Under the pieces are notes generated by a model, which did not search any database, was not told where the DNA came from, and saw only the letters and a list, made by a program, of their open reading frames with translations. The translations under genes were made by a program, and so were the position numbers. A stretch of 64,000 nt of DNA from Dactylonectria macrodidyma. Its lineage: Eukaryota > Ascomycota > Sordariomycetes > Hypocreales > Nectriaceae. Position 1 is the first letter of the stretch. The number at the start of each line of letters is the position of its first letter. Below are positions 46,852 through 57,812 of the stretch, in pieces. The stretch covers positions 1,364,001 through 1,428,000 of the forward strand of contig JAGMUV010000010.1 of the NCBI GenBank assembly GCA_020744425.1. Reading direction: 5' to 3'.

Positions 46852-48157
46852 ATGAAGTTGAACTGTGAACAAACCTTGAACTCTTTGTCCCAGGACTTAC
46901 CATTGGGTCTTCCGGGAGTGGTACTGGCCGCATTTGACAAAGATGGTACTTCCCCAAAGCGATAGTGGTCTTGCCCTCTACTTACAGGCTGTGGCAGAAA
47001 CATTTTACAGCACAGCTAAGGGTCGCGTCAAGAAAGAAGGAAACGAGCAGATCACCTTAGACAGCACTTTTTGGGGCTTCTCTTGTACGAAACTGCTTAC
47101 GACCATTTGCGTACTACAGTGTGTTGAAAGAAGCTTGATCGGGCTCGACGACGAGGTCTGCAGCGTGTTACCGGAACTAGCAAACCCAAATATCATAAAC
47201 GCAATTTCTGAAGGACCTTTCGAGCTCACGCCGGCCAAAAGCAAGATCACCGTGCGCCATCTGCTGACTCACACGAGTGGCCTATCCTATGATGCCATGC
47301 ACCCCGTGCTCGTGGCATGGCGGAAATCGCGAGGAGAGCCGCCCTTGGTGATGAGCGGCAAGGTTGATGAAGCCTTCTCGCTTCCGCTTCTGTTTGAACC
47401 CGGAAGCGGTTGGGTGTATGGCGCAGGCCTGGACTGGGCTGGGGTGTTGGTCGAGAGAATCAATAGCAACACGAAGCTCGCTGACTATATGGAGGAACAC
47501 GTCTTTAAGCCTCTCGGGTTGGAAAGATCGACGTTCCATCTATCGACACGTCCAGATATCAGCGCGAGCCTAGCCCAAATGTGGAACCGGACCGAGACGG
47601 GAGAGCTGATTCCAATTCCTTCGCCATATCCGGTGGATGCGCGAGACGACAGTGGCGGCATGGGGTTGATCACAAGCACAGCAGACTTTATCCGCGTTCT
47701 ACGAGACCTCTTGCAAGACAAGCCAGTGCTACTCAAGCCAGAGACGGTGTCGGAAATTTTCACAGCCCAATTCGAGCCAGGATCGCCTCAATATAGGGGT
47801 TTACTAGAACAAGAAGTATGTTCATTCTCCGGTCAACTTCGATACTCGCTAGGTCCTGCTGTGTAAAAGACTAACAATAATCGATAGTCTCTGCATAAGC
47901 AGTTAACCGGAGACGACACCGGCCGCCCAGGAGTAGCATTTGGGCTAGGAGGCATGGTAGTCCAGAATGAGGTGCCAAACCTCCCCGCAAAGACTCTCAC
48001 CTGGAATGGAATGCCCAACATTGGATGGTTTGTAAACCGAGAAAGAGGACTTGGAGCCATTTATGTGAGCCAAGTGCTACCCGCGGGAGACCCGAAGAGT
48101 GTGGATCTTCTCGCCGAGTTCTGGAGGGAAATTTGGGAGCAGCATGTTGCAACTTGA
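46852..48157 (+). CDS. class-C beta-lactamase-like serine hydrolase / transesterase
   Basis: Exons 46852-46945, 46998-47815 and 47888-48157 give 393 residues. The catalytic SxxK is SCTK (Ser60-Lys63) in FWGFSCTKLLT, the conserved Tyr is in YGAG (Tyr172), and TVRHLLTHTSGLSYD is the usual block before it. Fungal members (LovD-like or EstB-like) act as esterases or acyltransferases rather than on antibiotics. The acceptor at 46997 was chosen over one at 46987 because only it continues the frame and gives the expected FDKDETFYSTAKGRV junction. No signal peptide. The partner of the regulator in a divergent pair, so probably co-regulated. Confidence 0.88.
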
Positions 48158-48501
48158 GAGGACTTTCTGATAGATTCAACAAAGCCGATGAGGCACGATG
48201 GTACTAGAAGTTTCAACTTTATGGAACCCACAATGGAACAGGCATGTACTGATCAGTGTCGGTTCCTGTCAAAGGTCCCTCAACCAATATCTAGACTACC
48301 GTACTCCTTCGTCTTTCTAATCTGGTAGATTCATCGAAGCTGGAGTGCACGACGTGGATGGAACGTCCTAGCCCTAGACATGGGATGCAGGCCAGCGCGG
48401 GCATGTATTGATTAGGAGGAATTTGTTGCCAAGAATTGAGAACACAATTTGACATCTATTCTACTATAACTTCTTTCAAATACCCGAACAGCCCGCTTCA
48501 C
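48158..48501. other. intergenic between converging genes
   Basis: 3' flanks of the hydrolase and YCII genes. No gene seen. Confidence 0.6.
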
Positions 48502-49018
48502 TCAGACGGGACCTCTCTTAGGACGAAAAAATGGATGAATCGTCGCATTCTCAAGATCCCAGACCCGCTCTTTGACCAGGTGGTCATCCTTCAATCGTGC
48601 CAGGATGTAATCCCGTGATGGCGCATACACCAACATGGCACTTCCCGTGATATGTGGTGGCTGTCCGGGAGCCACACAGTCTTTCAGTGTAGCTCCTAAA
48701 ACATTCAATGTTAGCTTCAAATAGTCTTGGAGAAATGAATCAATACTCGCTGAGAGTTATCTAACCTCCAAACACCCAAAAGCCTTCGGGGTCCGATTTC
48801 GTCCGCGCGATATGTTGCCTGAGGAGCATTTATTGTCAGCTCTCGCCACGTTAAGAAGCATTTGTTTTCGATCAAGGTTGAATACGCGCACTATGACCAA
48901 ACAGTGATAGGTACACTTACGGAAACGCAGCGGTTCTCCGGTCTTTGGCATCTGGAAAGTCTGGGATGTGGATGAGCCACTCGGACTTTTCTGGTTGTGG
49001 GGTCGACGGTGTGACCAT
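48502..49018 (-). CDS. YCII-related small protein
   Basis: Three short exons (49018-48921, 48818-48766, 48695-48502) with introns of 102 and 70 nt join in phase to 114 residues. The opening EWLIHIPDFPDAKDRR and the later HITGSAMLVYAPSRD ... DHLVKERVWDLENATIHPF match the YCII dimeric alpha/beta-barrel pattern (hydrophobic strand at the start, GS-LLV strand, D-x-x-V-K-x-x-V and a final strand ending in PF). Relatives occur in chloroaromatic and muconate pathways, where they are related to muconolactone isomerases, but many have unknown roles. Easily overlooked because no single frame is long. Confidence 0.78.
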
Positions 49019-49644
49019 GATAATACGTGTCTGTATGGAGATTGTTGATCTAGTGGTCTATACTGTGAAATAATATTAACCAGACCCTGAGAACATGATC
49101 CTAGCTGAAGCTTTTATCCTAGTTGGCCCCGCTAGCTCTAGAATGGTCCTGACTCGGTGGCCGAGCGACCCGAAAGCAGCATCCCTGATCCCGGATGGTC
49201 CGGCCGAGCTGGACCTGGAGAAGCCGCGTGACAGCAGCATTCTGCCTTTCGCTGAAAATTCTCTCTCCTTGGACATCTGAACAGTTTCCGCCAGCTACGC
49301 AGAGTCTGTGGGCCATGTCGCGGTCCGATGCGATAATAAATAGCTATGTCTGCACCGCAGCAAGTCCGGCACCGAGTGTATCCATCCTTAAGACGGGAAC
49401 TCGGCTGCACGGAACTCTAGAGGTCTAGGGCAAGACATCTAAGTATCTACATACCAAACGGATGACATATTAGAGCCTCTTATTGGTGTCTACGATATAT
49501 ACAACTTCGCCGGCGATGATGGTCAGCTCTCTTTGCTTGAGCTTGCTTGCTTAAGCCTAATGGTTGGCTGGTGCTCTGAACAGTGTGTGATTCATGATAG
49601 CAGTGTAAAGATTTTAGTTTGCGATCAAGATCATATATTCTGAA
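49019..49644. promoter_or_regulatory. upstream region of the YCII gene
   Basis: Contains CCGGCCGAG at 49200-49208 (CGGCCG core 49201-49206), about 180 bp before the YCII start, and other CGG triplets. The rest shows nothing. Confidence 0.4.
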
Positions 49645-50667
49645 TTAGATGACATCAAACAATCTTGCTTTTAACACATTTTTAAGTTCCTCCTCTGCCA
49701 TCTCTTCGATACCCAACAGCTCGTTATCGCCCTTGTAGCTTCCCGCAAACCCTGGCGCGAAAGTTGCCCTCGTCGCAAAGGCGGCAAAGGCCTTTGGGCT
49801 GAATTTGGCTGATGCCAGCTCTTGTTCTGCCTTTTCCACAAGCTTCCCAGTATCGACGGCAATAGGTGACCAGTGGTGCTCCGGGTCGAGGCTCTGAATA
49901 GTATTAAGCAGCTCACGTGGCGTAATCGAGAGGTCTTGAATGCGAACGGCCCTGTTCTTGGTTGCTTCAAACTTGTGTAGAACGGCCACGACAGCTCGCG
50001 CAGCAGTGGCTAGTCTTGTAAAGGAGAACACAGTGTCTCCGCCATCGAAAAAGCTGACTTGTCGCGCTGAAAAGTCCCCGAATACACCGAACGCCAAGCC
50101 CTCTTCGAATAGTAGGCTGTTATACACGTATGTGTACGTAAGGCCAGTCTCTCTGGCCTTCTTCTCGACATACTCCTCGATCTGTACCTTGATCTGGTAC
50201 GTGGGAAACGTGCGGATTTTGCTATTCTGTAGATCGGCTCCGAACTCTGATGGCACGAAACGTTTCACACCGGCGATGGCTGCGGCATCAATAAGTGCGA
50301 ACTGGCATTGCAATCCAGTCTTCTTGCCAAGGGTAGAAACCACGGTATCTATACCTCGGAGTGCGTCTAGAAGCGAGTCGGGCGATTCGTAGTCTATCTC
50401 CACGACTCGGACCTGTGTAGGATAGGAGACGGTCTTGGATCCGCTGTACACTAAGACGGTGACATCGAAGCCCGCATTAAGCAGGGCAGCCAGAACCTGT
50501 TGGCCTACATTGCCGCCTGCCTAAGAAGATGGGAAAGCTGGTTAGTGACTCGGCTTGCTATAAGAGTGAGAGCCTCGTTTGAGTATGTATTTAATAGCAA
50601 AGGAGGGATGTGCGTTTACCCCAGCTAAGGCGACGGCCTTGACGACAATGTTGTTGGAAGCAGTCAT
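49645..50667 (-). CDS. NmrA-like / isoflavone-reductase-family NAD(P)-dependent protein
   Basis: Exon 1 is 50667-50620 (16 codons), the intron 99 nt, exon 2 50520-49645; 307 residues. The nucleotide-binding motif straddles the intron and reads AGAGGNVGQQ (GxxGxxG). FVPSEFG and the YTYVYNSLLFEEG region are typical of fungal NmrA-like/isoflavone reductase-like proteins. Members include atypical SDR reductases acting on phenolic or quinone substrates, as well as redox-sensing regulators without activity. Location inside an aromatic-type cluster favours an enzyme. A decayed relative lies at 6517-7229. Confidence 0.9.
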
Positions 50668-50860
50668 TCCTTGTCCGAGTTGGGTACTAACGAATCAAGC
50701 ATTAGTAGAGCTCGAGTTTAGAACGATGATCTTCGATTCACCAATTGCAGATGGAGAAAGGGCACAAGGGGCATGTGTATATTCATCAGATGCGATGGTG
50801 CTATTGTTCAAAGTTGATGACCTATATGTCAAGAGTATCCAAGCCAGCTTAGTCTCCTTA

Positions 50861-51907
50861 CTAAACTGAGAATGATCCCTTCTCGGAGTTCTCCTCCCGA
50901 TCCCCAGGGCTTTCGGTAGTTGTCGCCTTAACCCGCAGGAGCTGCTCGGCATTGCGGTAAGCAATCATCTCAAGCTCATCCGGGGTAACCAATCCACTAT
51001 CCTGCAGCTCTCGGATCCATCTCAAGCCGTTCTCGTTCTTCTCGAACGGATAGTCCACACTATAGAGGATATGATCGACACGTGTATTTCTCAAGATGCA
51101 GGCCATCGGACCTATACTCCACACCCCGCTTGTTGTGATCCAGATGTTCTCATCCCACACCTGGCGCCATCCCCGCTGCTGGTTTCCCCACCGGACTGAG
51201 AGCTTCTCCACACGCTCCAGCATGAAAGGGAGCATCTCTCCGAAGTGTCCGACGACAATCTTGAGCGTCGGTACCTCGTCAAAGAGCCCGGCAGCATACA
51301 GCTTCAGCACCCCGAGTCCCGTCTCTTGATGCCAGCCAAACCCGCTGGATCCGAGACTTCGGGCAGCGCCGGCTTCGTACTGGCCCTCGTAGCTGGACCG
51401 CTGAGCCTGTGCCGGGTACGTTGGATGGAGATAGATGGGCACGTCTAGCTCCGCCGCCACCACAAAAACGGGCCAGAAGCGTCGGTCGTCATAGTGAAGA
51501 CCATCGACATGAGCGTCAACCAGCGCACCGACAAACCCGAGCTCATTGACGCAGCGCCGAAGCTCCTTTGCGGCAGGCTCGGGCTCTGCCATGGGCAGCA
51601 CCGCAAGGCCAGCGAGGCGCCCAGGACTAGCCTGTATAGCCCGCGCTAGCTCATCATTTGCTAGGGCACTGAGACGTGGAGATCTAGGGCCCAAGCCGGG
51701 TGCGTGTGACACAACTTGTAACGAAATGCGGTTTGCGTCCATGTCAGCCAGCCGAAGGGGGCCGAGATCTGTTAGACGTGCTGCCACGTCGGGGAGATGT
51801 TTGAGCTGCTCTGCATAGATGTCTGAGAGCTCAGGGAGCAGGTCGGCCGAGACGAAGTGCTCCTCAAGCGTGATGAGCGGAGGCATTGGCTGTGACAATT
51901 CTGGCAT
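50861..51907 (-). CDS. amidohydrolase-2 decarboxylase, 2,3-dihydroxybenzoate/salicylate decarboxylase-like
   Basis: 348 residues, no intron. The family (ACMSD superfamily) removes the carboxyl group of hydroxybenzoates using a metal ion. Metal ligands are in LEEHF (Glu15, His17), the His of YLHPTYPA, and the Asp of YSVDYPFEKNENG; KIVVGHFGEMLPFMLERVEK is a strongly conserved family block. If it acts on 2,3-dihydroxybenzoate or a related acid the product is catechol, which the extradiol dioxygenase in the cluster could open. A hydrolase role cannot be excluded from sequence alone. The downstream NmrA gene is on the same strand. Confidence 0.88.
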   Translation of the reverse strand: MPELSQPMPPLITLEEHFVSADLLPELSDIYAEQLKHLPDVAARLTDLGPLRLADMDANRISLQVVSHAPGLGPRSPRLSALANDELARAIQASPGRLAGLAVLPMAEPEPAAKELRRCVNELGFVGALVDAHVDGLHYDDRRFWPVFVVAAELDVPIYLHPTYPAQAQRSSYEGQYEAGAARSLGSSGFGWHQETGLGVLKLYAAGLFDEVPTLKIVVGHFGEMLPFMLERVEKLSVRWGNQQRGWRQVWDENIWITTSGVWSIGPMACILRNTRVDHILYSVDYPFEKNENGLRWIRELQDSGLVTPDELEMIAYRNAEQLLRVKATTTESPGDREENSEKGSFSV

Positions 51908-52221
51908 TATGCTGTCTGTTGTTTGTTCGTTCTGATGAGGCTTTTTCTGGCTAGGGATGGCCCTTTGCCTGGTCTATTCTGTCAACGAGGAAAAATGTGC
52001 AAGATAAACCAAGTTACGTCGACATTCCGTCCTTTTGTAGAATCCTAGCCGTTGCTCTCCAAGCCGTTGCTCCACAGGCCCGCACCGCCTTAGGGTCAGG
52101 TTCCCCCGTAACCTTCATCCGAGGCATAGCTTCACGGGACCAGATCCATTGAAAATGCAAAGATCAAGTACAGAGTGCCCCGGTCTCTTCGAATTCAAAC
52201 CAATACGTACTAGCTACTGCT
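51908..52221. other. intergenic, promoter side of the decarboxylase
   Basis: 314 bp between two minus-strand genes. No gene or recurrent word seen. Confidence 0.55.
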
Positions 52222-53955
52222 CTAATCCCGTGGCTTTTCTATCAAATTGCCCTTGTCAATGCGAAACATGGCGATAAGTGCTTCCTTCGCCTTGTCCATG
52301 TTCAGACTCTTCTGCCTCTGCTGGATCGCACGCTGGCTTTCCAGCAGCTTATCTCTAATTGAGGGCCATTCCAATGCGTCTTTCGTCCCTTCAACAGTAA
52401 CCGGACAGATCTTGCCATGTTTCTTTCTCCAAACGCCGTCTATGATAACGGCCTCCACGTCTCGCCCATCGCTGTGCCGTACAACCGCTGTCAATGGGTC
52501 CGACTCGGCAACACAGCTCATTCCCAGACTCCCTGCAGCGTCGAATATGACTAGGTCCGCTAGTTTACCTTCTTTGATGGACCCAATTTGGTCTCCCAGT
52601 AGAACTGCACGCGCCCCGTTGATGGTGGCCGCGTTGAAGGCCTCTTGCGTGCTGCCTCTCAGTTGGAGGTTCATTCGATGAGGGGCTCCATCTGCGCCAT
52701 CCATCTCCGTGACAGCATCACGTTGGCGTGCCATCTGCAACGCGGACCGTGCAAGTCCCAAGATGGAAGATGTATTGTTGCTGTGGCAATCAACACCAAA
52801 AGTGAAGTTGATGCCCCGGGCAAAAGCAAGCGGCCAGCCAAAACCCATCTGGGCTTCTGTGTCCGGAGTGCTGGATACCGGAACTCGCGTCTCGACTAAC
52901 TTAGCTTTCTCTTGTGCGCCGAGACCCGTTGCGTGTGATAGCAGGATGTCACTAGGTGATTTAATGAGATTGTATGCCTGGAGGGTGTGAATAAGTGGAT
53001 GTTGCCCTAATGTCGCATTAGAAAAGAGGCACCACCCGCCAGCCAGGAACGCTTCAACTTACCGAATGTTGGGTTTTTAGCATAGTGAGACGTGAAAAGC
53101 TTGACACCTGCACGGCGCAAACCCGAGAAGATGCCTACGACAGCATCTTGAGGCAGAAACCAGTAGTCAAAGCCAAAGCCAATATGAACCCTGCCGTTCC
53201 CGTACGGCTGTCCCCTCGCGAGTTCGAAGAGATGAGCCATGGTGGAATCAGGCATAATATCACGAGATAGCTCGCAGGTCATGGTGTCCCACTTAGTGAA
53301 GTACGGAGCGTGTGAATAAGCGAAGATGGATCGAATTCCCGATGCTATGGTTGCTGATAAGGCTTGGGTTGCTGCGAATGGACACAGTTCGATCAGCAGC
53401 GAGCTTCCAAAGACGTGATTTTGATGGCAAAAGACTCTTACCATGCTCATTAGACTGGTTTCCGTGGGCATGGTCGAGCACAAAGGTCGTCCCAGAGTCT
53501 ATCGCCTCCAGAGCACCCCCGAGCTGACCCCAATACATGTCTTGAGGAGTGTATGCATAACTCTGCCAGAAGCCTGCAAAAAAGCACATAAACCTACTGT
53601 GTCAGCGAGTCGGAACTATGATGAGGCTTTTAAGAAGCCTGTATGTGCATTGTAACTAACCTGTAGGAATATATTCAAACACTGATTGGTCTGCATGGCA
53701 TCCTTTGAGCTGCGTCTGCCAGAGATGGTGATGGGTGTCAACAAAGCCAGGGCTAATGATCTTGCCACTGCAGTTGACAAGCTCAGCGCCCGCAGGAGCT
53801 GCAATTCCCTTACCAATCTTGGCGATTCGATTAGCCTGGATCAGGATATCAGTATTCCCGAGAGGCTTCACGTGATCTTTATCATCGTGGAAGAGAACAG
53901 TGCCGCCTTTCAGCAGGATGGCGTTCTTTCCAGGGGTTGCCGCTTGTGGTGTCAT
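52222..53955 (-). CDS. amidohydrolase-1 superfamily protein (chlorohydrolase / aminohydrolase type)
   Basis: Exons 53955-53661, 53573-53442, 53371-53063 and 53006-52222 give 506 residues. The family signature GKIISPGFVDTHHHLWQ holds the metal-binding HxH (His75, His77). Later motifs are the VLDHAHG stretch and GVDCHSN with the metal Asp. The C-terminal GARAVLLGDQIGSIKEGKLADLVIFD is the usual end of the composite beta-sandwich. Relatives are guanine deaminase, S-adenosylhomocysteine deaminase and triazine hydrolases. They act on C-N or C-Cl bonds of ring compounds, so the substrate may contain nitrogen; this is inference. Confidence 0.88.
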
Positions 53956-54778
53956 TTTTACTAGTGCTAACCGAAGGACGATAAGGTGACGATATGGCGA
54001 CGATAAGGCGACGATACTGTTGATTGGGGGGCTCTGATAGTAGCCACGAAAAAAAAAGGTCTATACGATTCTTCTAAAGTCCGTTGTTATTAAGGTGATG
54101 CATGTGCTCTGCCCCGTAGACTCCGAAGCCATCCTCATTCAGGTCTCGGATCTCTCGGCCGAAGCCCCCGCGTCCCTTTAATTAGCCCATCTGACCCCGA
54201 CAGTGGGGCCAACAAATAAGCGTGTGGCCTACCCTAGAGCATAGAAGGAAGACTGAAGACTTTGCAGTGATGCACCGTTGATGCTGCTCGGCTTGATCAT
54301 CTTGGCATTGGTGATGTGATTTGCTTGGGATATCTTTCTCGACCAAGAACCGGCAGCCCCAATCATACCTATATCTAGTCCCCAATCATAGTTAGTTGGG
54401 GCAGTTTTACTAATACGGTGGGAGGTTGTCAACATTATATTGAGATCATCAAATTTGGGCTCCGTAGACAAGACTGAACATCAATGAATAAATTTTCAAT
54501 CAATCATTCAACTGTTTGGAAGTCTACAAGGAGTATTTACAAGCGGGTTTCTTCTTTCCAAGTCTCGCTCTGAGCTCCACTTAGGCAGCGATCTGTGAAA
54601 AAGCTTCGCAATACAAGTTTAGCGAACTCTTCATATGTAAAGGATCTATAGTAACTAGTATTTATTAAGTTGTAAAATACTCGGCTAGATCTAGATATTC
54701 AAGAAGAAAAAGATGTTGACCATATGTAGCAGACATTGGTGTTACCAACACTACTCAAGTATGCCATGTGATCACTCA
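53956..54778. promoter_or_regulatory. upstream region of the amidohydrolase-1 gene
   Basis: Contains TCGGCCGAAG at 54155-54164, about 200 bp before the start codon. The rest, up to the FAH stop, shows no gene. Confidence 0.45.
54155..54164 (+). promoter_or_regulatory. TCGGCCGAAG word upstream of the amidohydrolase-1 gene
   Basis: Exact match to the words at 46624-46633 and (inverted) 61276-61285. Confidence 0.5.
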
Positions 54779-55736
54779 CTAATTCTCCATGAACACCATC
54801 TTGTTTCTTATAGATCCCAGCCCCTTAACAGCCACCTCCACCACATCGCCATCCTTGAGGCAACCGTTTGTATGCCATCCAACGCCGTCAGGCGTCCCGG
54901 TCATGATCAAAGTCCCTTTACGCAGCGTCCGGCCCCGAGAAGCAAACGAGATAAGTTGTCGACAGGACCACATCATCTTGGCCGTATTGGTAGACTGTCG
55001 GACCTCGCCATTCACCATGGTTGTCAGCTCCAGGTCCTGGGGGTCTGGCACCAGCCTTGGGGATACCAAGTAAGGTCCCGTGGGACCAAACATGTCAAAT
55101 GACTTTGCGTAACCCATCTGATAACCAGACATGTCGATGGCATGGAGGTTGCGGGCTGAGACATCGTTGCTGACAGTGTACCCCATCACGTAGTCCAGCG
55201 CGTCCTCTTCGCTGATGTCGTAGCCATCCTTTCCGATGAGAACGCTGAGTTCGCCTTCGTAGTCCAGAAGCTCCTGTGCATCTGGGTGGATCTTGATGTC
55301 GTCCAGTGGCCCGGCCAGTCGATCAGGAGGGGTTGCAAAGATGACAGGTTTCTTGGGCGGCTTGAACTATTATCCGAGTGTTTAAGCAAACGCACCTCCG
55401 CCATCCGAAAGAACTACTTACCTTTGTCTCGCTAGCATGAGACTCGTAGTTTACCCCGGCGCATATAATGATAGCCACGCTCGGGAGTGGGCACAGCAAC
55501 TGGAGAGCCAGACTTAGCATTGCCGTCAATGGTCACCAGTGATGGGCATCAAACTCCTTGTTTACCTTGGCGACTTCGGCTCTTTCGTCTGTGACCTTGT
55601 ATCCCGAGTAAAAGCTGCCGGAAAGGAGCTGAACTTCCTTTCCAGGCAGTTCCGATGCTGGGAGGTCGCTCTCAACATTGCCGCGCCTCTCGACTCCTTC
55701 CTTGTCAAGAAATCTGATGAGTCTGTCGAATGACAT
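54779..55736 (-). CDS. fumarylacetoacetate-hydrolase (FAH) family protein
   Basis: Exons 55736-55566, 55499-55422 and 55366-54779 join to 278 residues. The second exon encodes ICAGVNYESHASE, the usual FAH-family active-site start. LLDYEGELSVLIGKDG carries the acidic metal ligands, followed by GYTVSNDVSARN and TGTPDGVGW, all family blocks. Members hydrolyse or decarboxylate ring-fission products (fumarylpyruvate, 2-oxo-hept-diene-dioate, oxalocrotonate). It diverges from the extradiol dioxygenase gene, which fits processing of its ring-opened product. The exact reaction cannot be told from sequence. Confidence 0.9.
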
Positions 55737-56187
55737 GTTCAGACCTTGAGATGAAAGTAGCTCTTCCGAATAGTAGAATTAGAGCTCTCTAGAACCTTTG
55801 CTTTCACACCCTGGATAATGGATGAAGTCGGAATGTGGCCCACCCGGACAGCACGCAACTTCAGCTTCTCTAATAGTCGTTCGCGATGCCCCTAGCGGCG
55901 ATGGCCCGAGCATTGTCCCGAATGCGGTCCCGAACAGAGTTCCCCTTGAGCAGCGTTACAAGACCCGGAACAGGATCCACCGGGCGAAAAGTCCGTAGTC
56001 CCGGGGATGCATGGATAACCGACTGTTCCGCCCAGTACCCCAACCCGGCAACTCGGGGTCTATAAACCGGATGCGGGGACTGAGCATATAATGACCGCGT
56101 TTTTATGTAACCACCACCAAACTCTTACGGTGTTAGACACGTTCTTTACTCTGTTTTGACTTCAACACTCCATCCAAAGCTCCTGCA
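55737..56187. promoter_or_regulatory. divergent promoter between FAH and extradiol dioxygenase
   Basis: 451 bp, rich in CCCGG and CGG words, with TATAAA at 56061-56066 about 120 bp before the dioxygenase start. It lacks an exact TCGGCCGAAG. Confidence 0.45.
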
Positions 56188-57357
56188 ATGTCTCAGTCTT
56201 CAACAGATAGTCGCATCCTCTTAGATCGGCTTTCACATGTCCGCTACGGACATCCCGACCTTGAAAAAGCAAAGGAATTCTTCACCGACTTCGGCTTAGT
56301 CCCCGTACTGGAGAAAGAAGACAAGATTTACTTCCGTGGCTTCGGAGTAGACCAGTTCTGCTACGTAGCAGAAAAGACATATGATGGCAAGAGAAAATTC
56401 TTGGGAGGGGCTTGGATTGTGCAGTCCATGGCCGAACTGGACAAGGCAGCTAAGTTGTCTGGCTCAACGCCGGTCCACGACTACGAAGCTCCGGGCGGGG
56501 GCAAGGCGGTGATCGCTAAGGATATCATGGGGGAACCGGTCACTCTGATATATGGCCAGCAAGATCGAGTGCCAGAACCCAGAGAGGTCCCGAAGCCGGT
56601 GATGTGGAATACGTGGGAGGACAAGAAGCGACTAGGCGAGTTCCAACGGCCGGATAGGGACCAGCCGTCCAAAGTCCATAAGCTGGGTCACTATGGGTTT
56701 GAGGTGAATGTCGACCAGATTCACAAGGTCTTTGACTGGTACAGCGAAATCTTTAACTTGAAGAAGACCGACACCTTGTTCCAGCCCCAATCCAACAAGA
56801 CGGTTATGATATTCATCCACATCGACAAAGGCAAGGAATTCGTTGATCATCATGTTTGTCACGTTCTACCCTTCCGAAACCTGAAGTAATACTGATCATA
56901 TTGTGCAAATACAGAACATATTCATTGCGGGCTCGCCCGAGCTCAAAGAGGGAATCAAGGCACACCACACCAGCTTCGAAGTTGACGACGTCGATAGCCA
57001 GATTGTCGGCCATCACTTCCTGGCTCGCAAAGGATACATCAACATTTTCGGAGTCGGAAGACACGTGCTCGGCAGCCAGATCTTTGATTATTGGTGAGGA
57101 TATGATGCACCTCACATACTTTCTGTGCAAATTTCTGTCTCTAACATGCCCATCCCAGGTTCGACTCGTCCGGATTCATTGTCGAGCACTACGTCGACGG
57201 CGACCTGGTCAATGAAGACTCCCCGCATGCGGATGAACCTGCAGTCGCTGCGACAGTGTCAAGCTGGGGGCCTGATATTCCACGTGCCTTCTTCACGAAG
57301 AAGGTCGAGGATCTTCCAGGCATCAAAGATGTGCCCAACCTCCCTATCGAGGCCTGA
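56188..57357 (+). CDS. two-domain extradiol (catechol 2,3-dioxygenase-like) ring-cleavage dioxygenase
   Basis: Exons 56188-56853, 56915-57093 and 57159-57357 join to 347 residues. The protein has two vicinal-oxygen-chelate modules. The N-terminal one starts LSHVRYGHPDLEKAKEFF. The C-terminal one holds the iron ligands: His in KLGHYGFEV, His in KAHHTSFEV, Glu in FIVEHYVDGD. The block GVGRHVLGSQIFDYW is typical of bacterial-type extradiol dioxygenases. These cleave catechols next to the hydroxyl pair (meta cleavage). The first donor (GTTTGT) is non-standard, but the spliced frame keeps the second His. Fungal pathways usually use intradiol enzymes, so this gene is the most telling member of the cluster. 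Confidence 0.9.
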
Positions 57358-57812
57358 TTGATTGGAAGCCAGAGACCACAATGCCGGTTGAACCAGAACA
57401 CGACCCGATTGCTTCCAGGTGGTTTTGGACAGGAGAGGGAAGAAGTTTAGTATATTGTAAATTGAATATGCTGTTAGTTTGAAATCATCTCCTGTGTTAG
57501 GCTCAGGCAAAATAACATCTCAACTCAGATATGAGACCCGTAATGTGACTTGCTAGTGTAGTTTGGTGCCATCGGTAAATCTCGGTGCCAATTTCCCGAG
57601 CACCGGGCTACGATACGGCCATTGATCTAGCGGCTAGTCGTAGTTAACTAAGGGGCATTATGTTGGCGTTAAATCAAGTACGAACTTTCAAGCACTTTTG
57701 CAATACCCTTTCTCTCATCGTTCATTAAAGCGCTATTCTGCTGAACTTGGTTGCACTCCTCCTCCTCCCAATCAGAGCCAGGCCGTACGAATACAAAGAC
57801 TCAATATTTATC
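57358..57812. promoter_or_regulatory. upstream region of the SDR gene
   Basis: Contains a CTCGG-N10-CCGAG inverted repeat at 57581-57600, a possible CGG-N10-CCG site. The word GTGCCAATTTCCCGAG in it resembles the reverse complement of 41407-41424. Confidence 0.45.

Noticed and set aside
46946..46987. Intron of the hydrolase ending at the CAG at 46985-46987
   Set aside because: It puts the second exon out of phase and leads to an early stop; the acceptor at 46997 keeps the frame and the expected motif.
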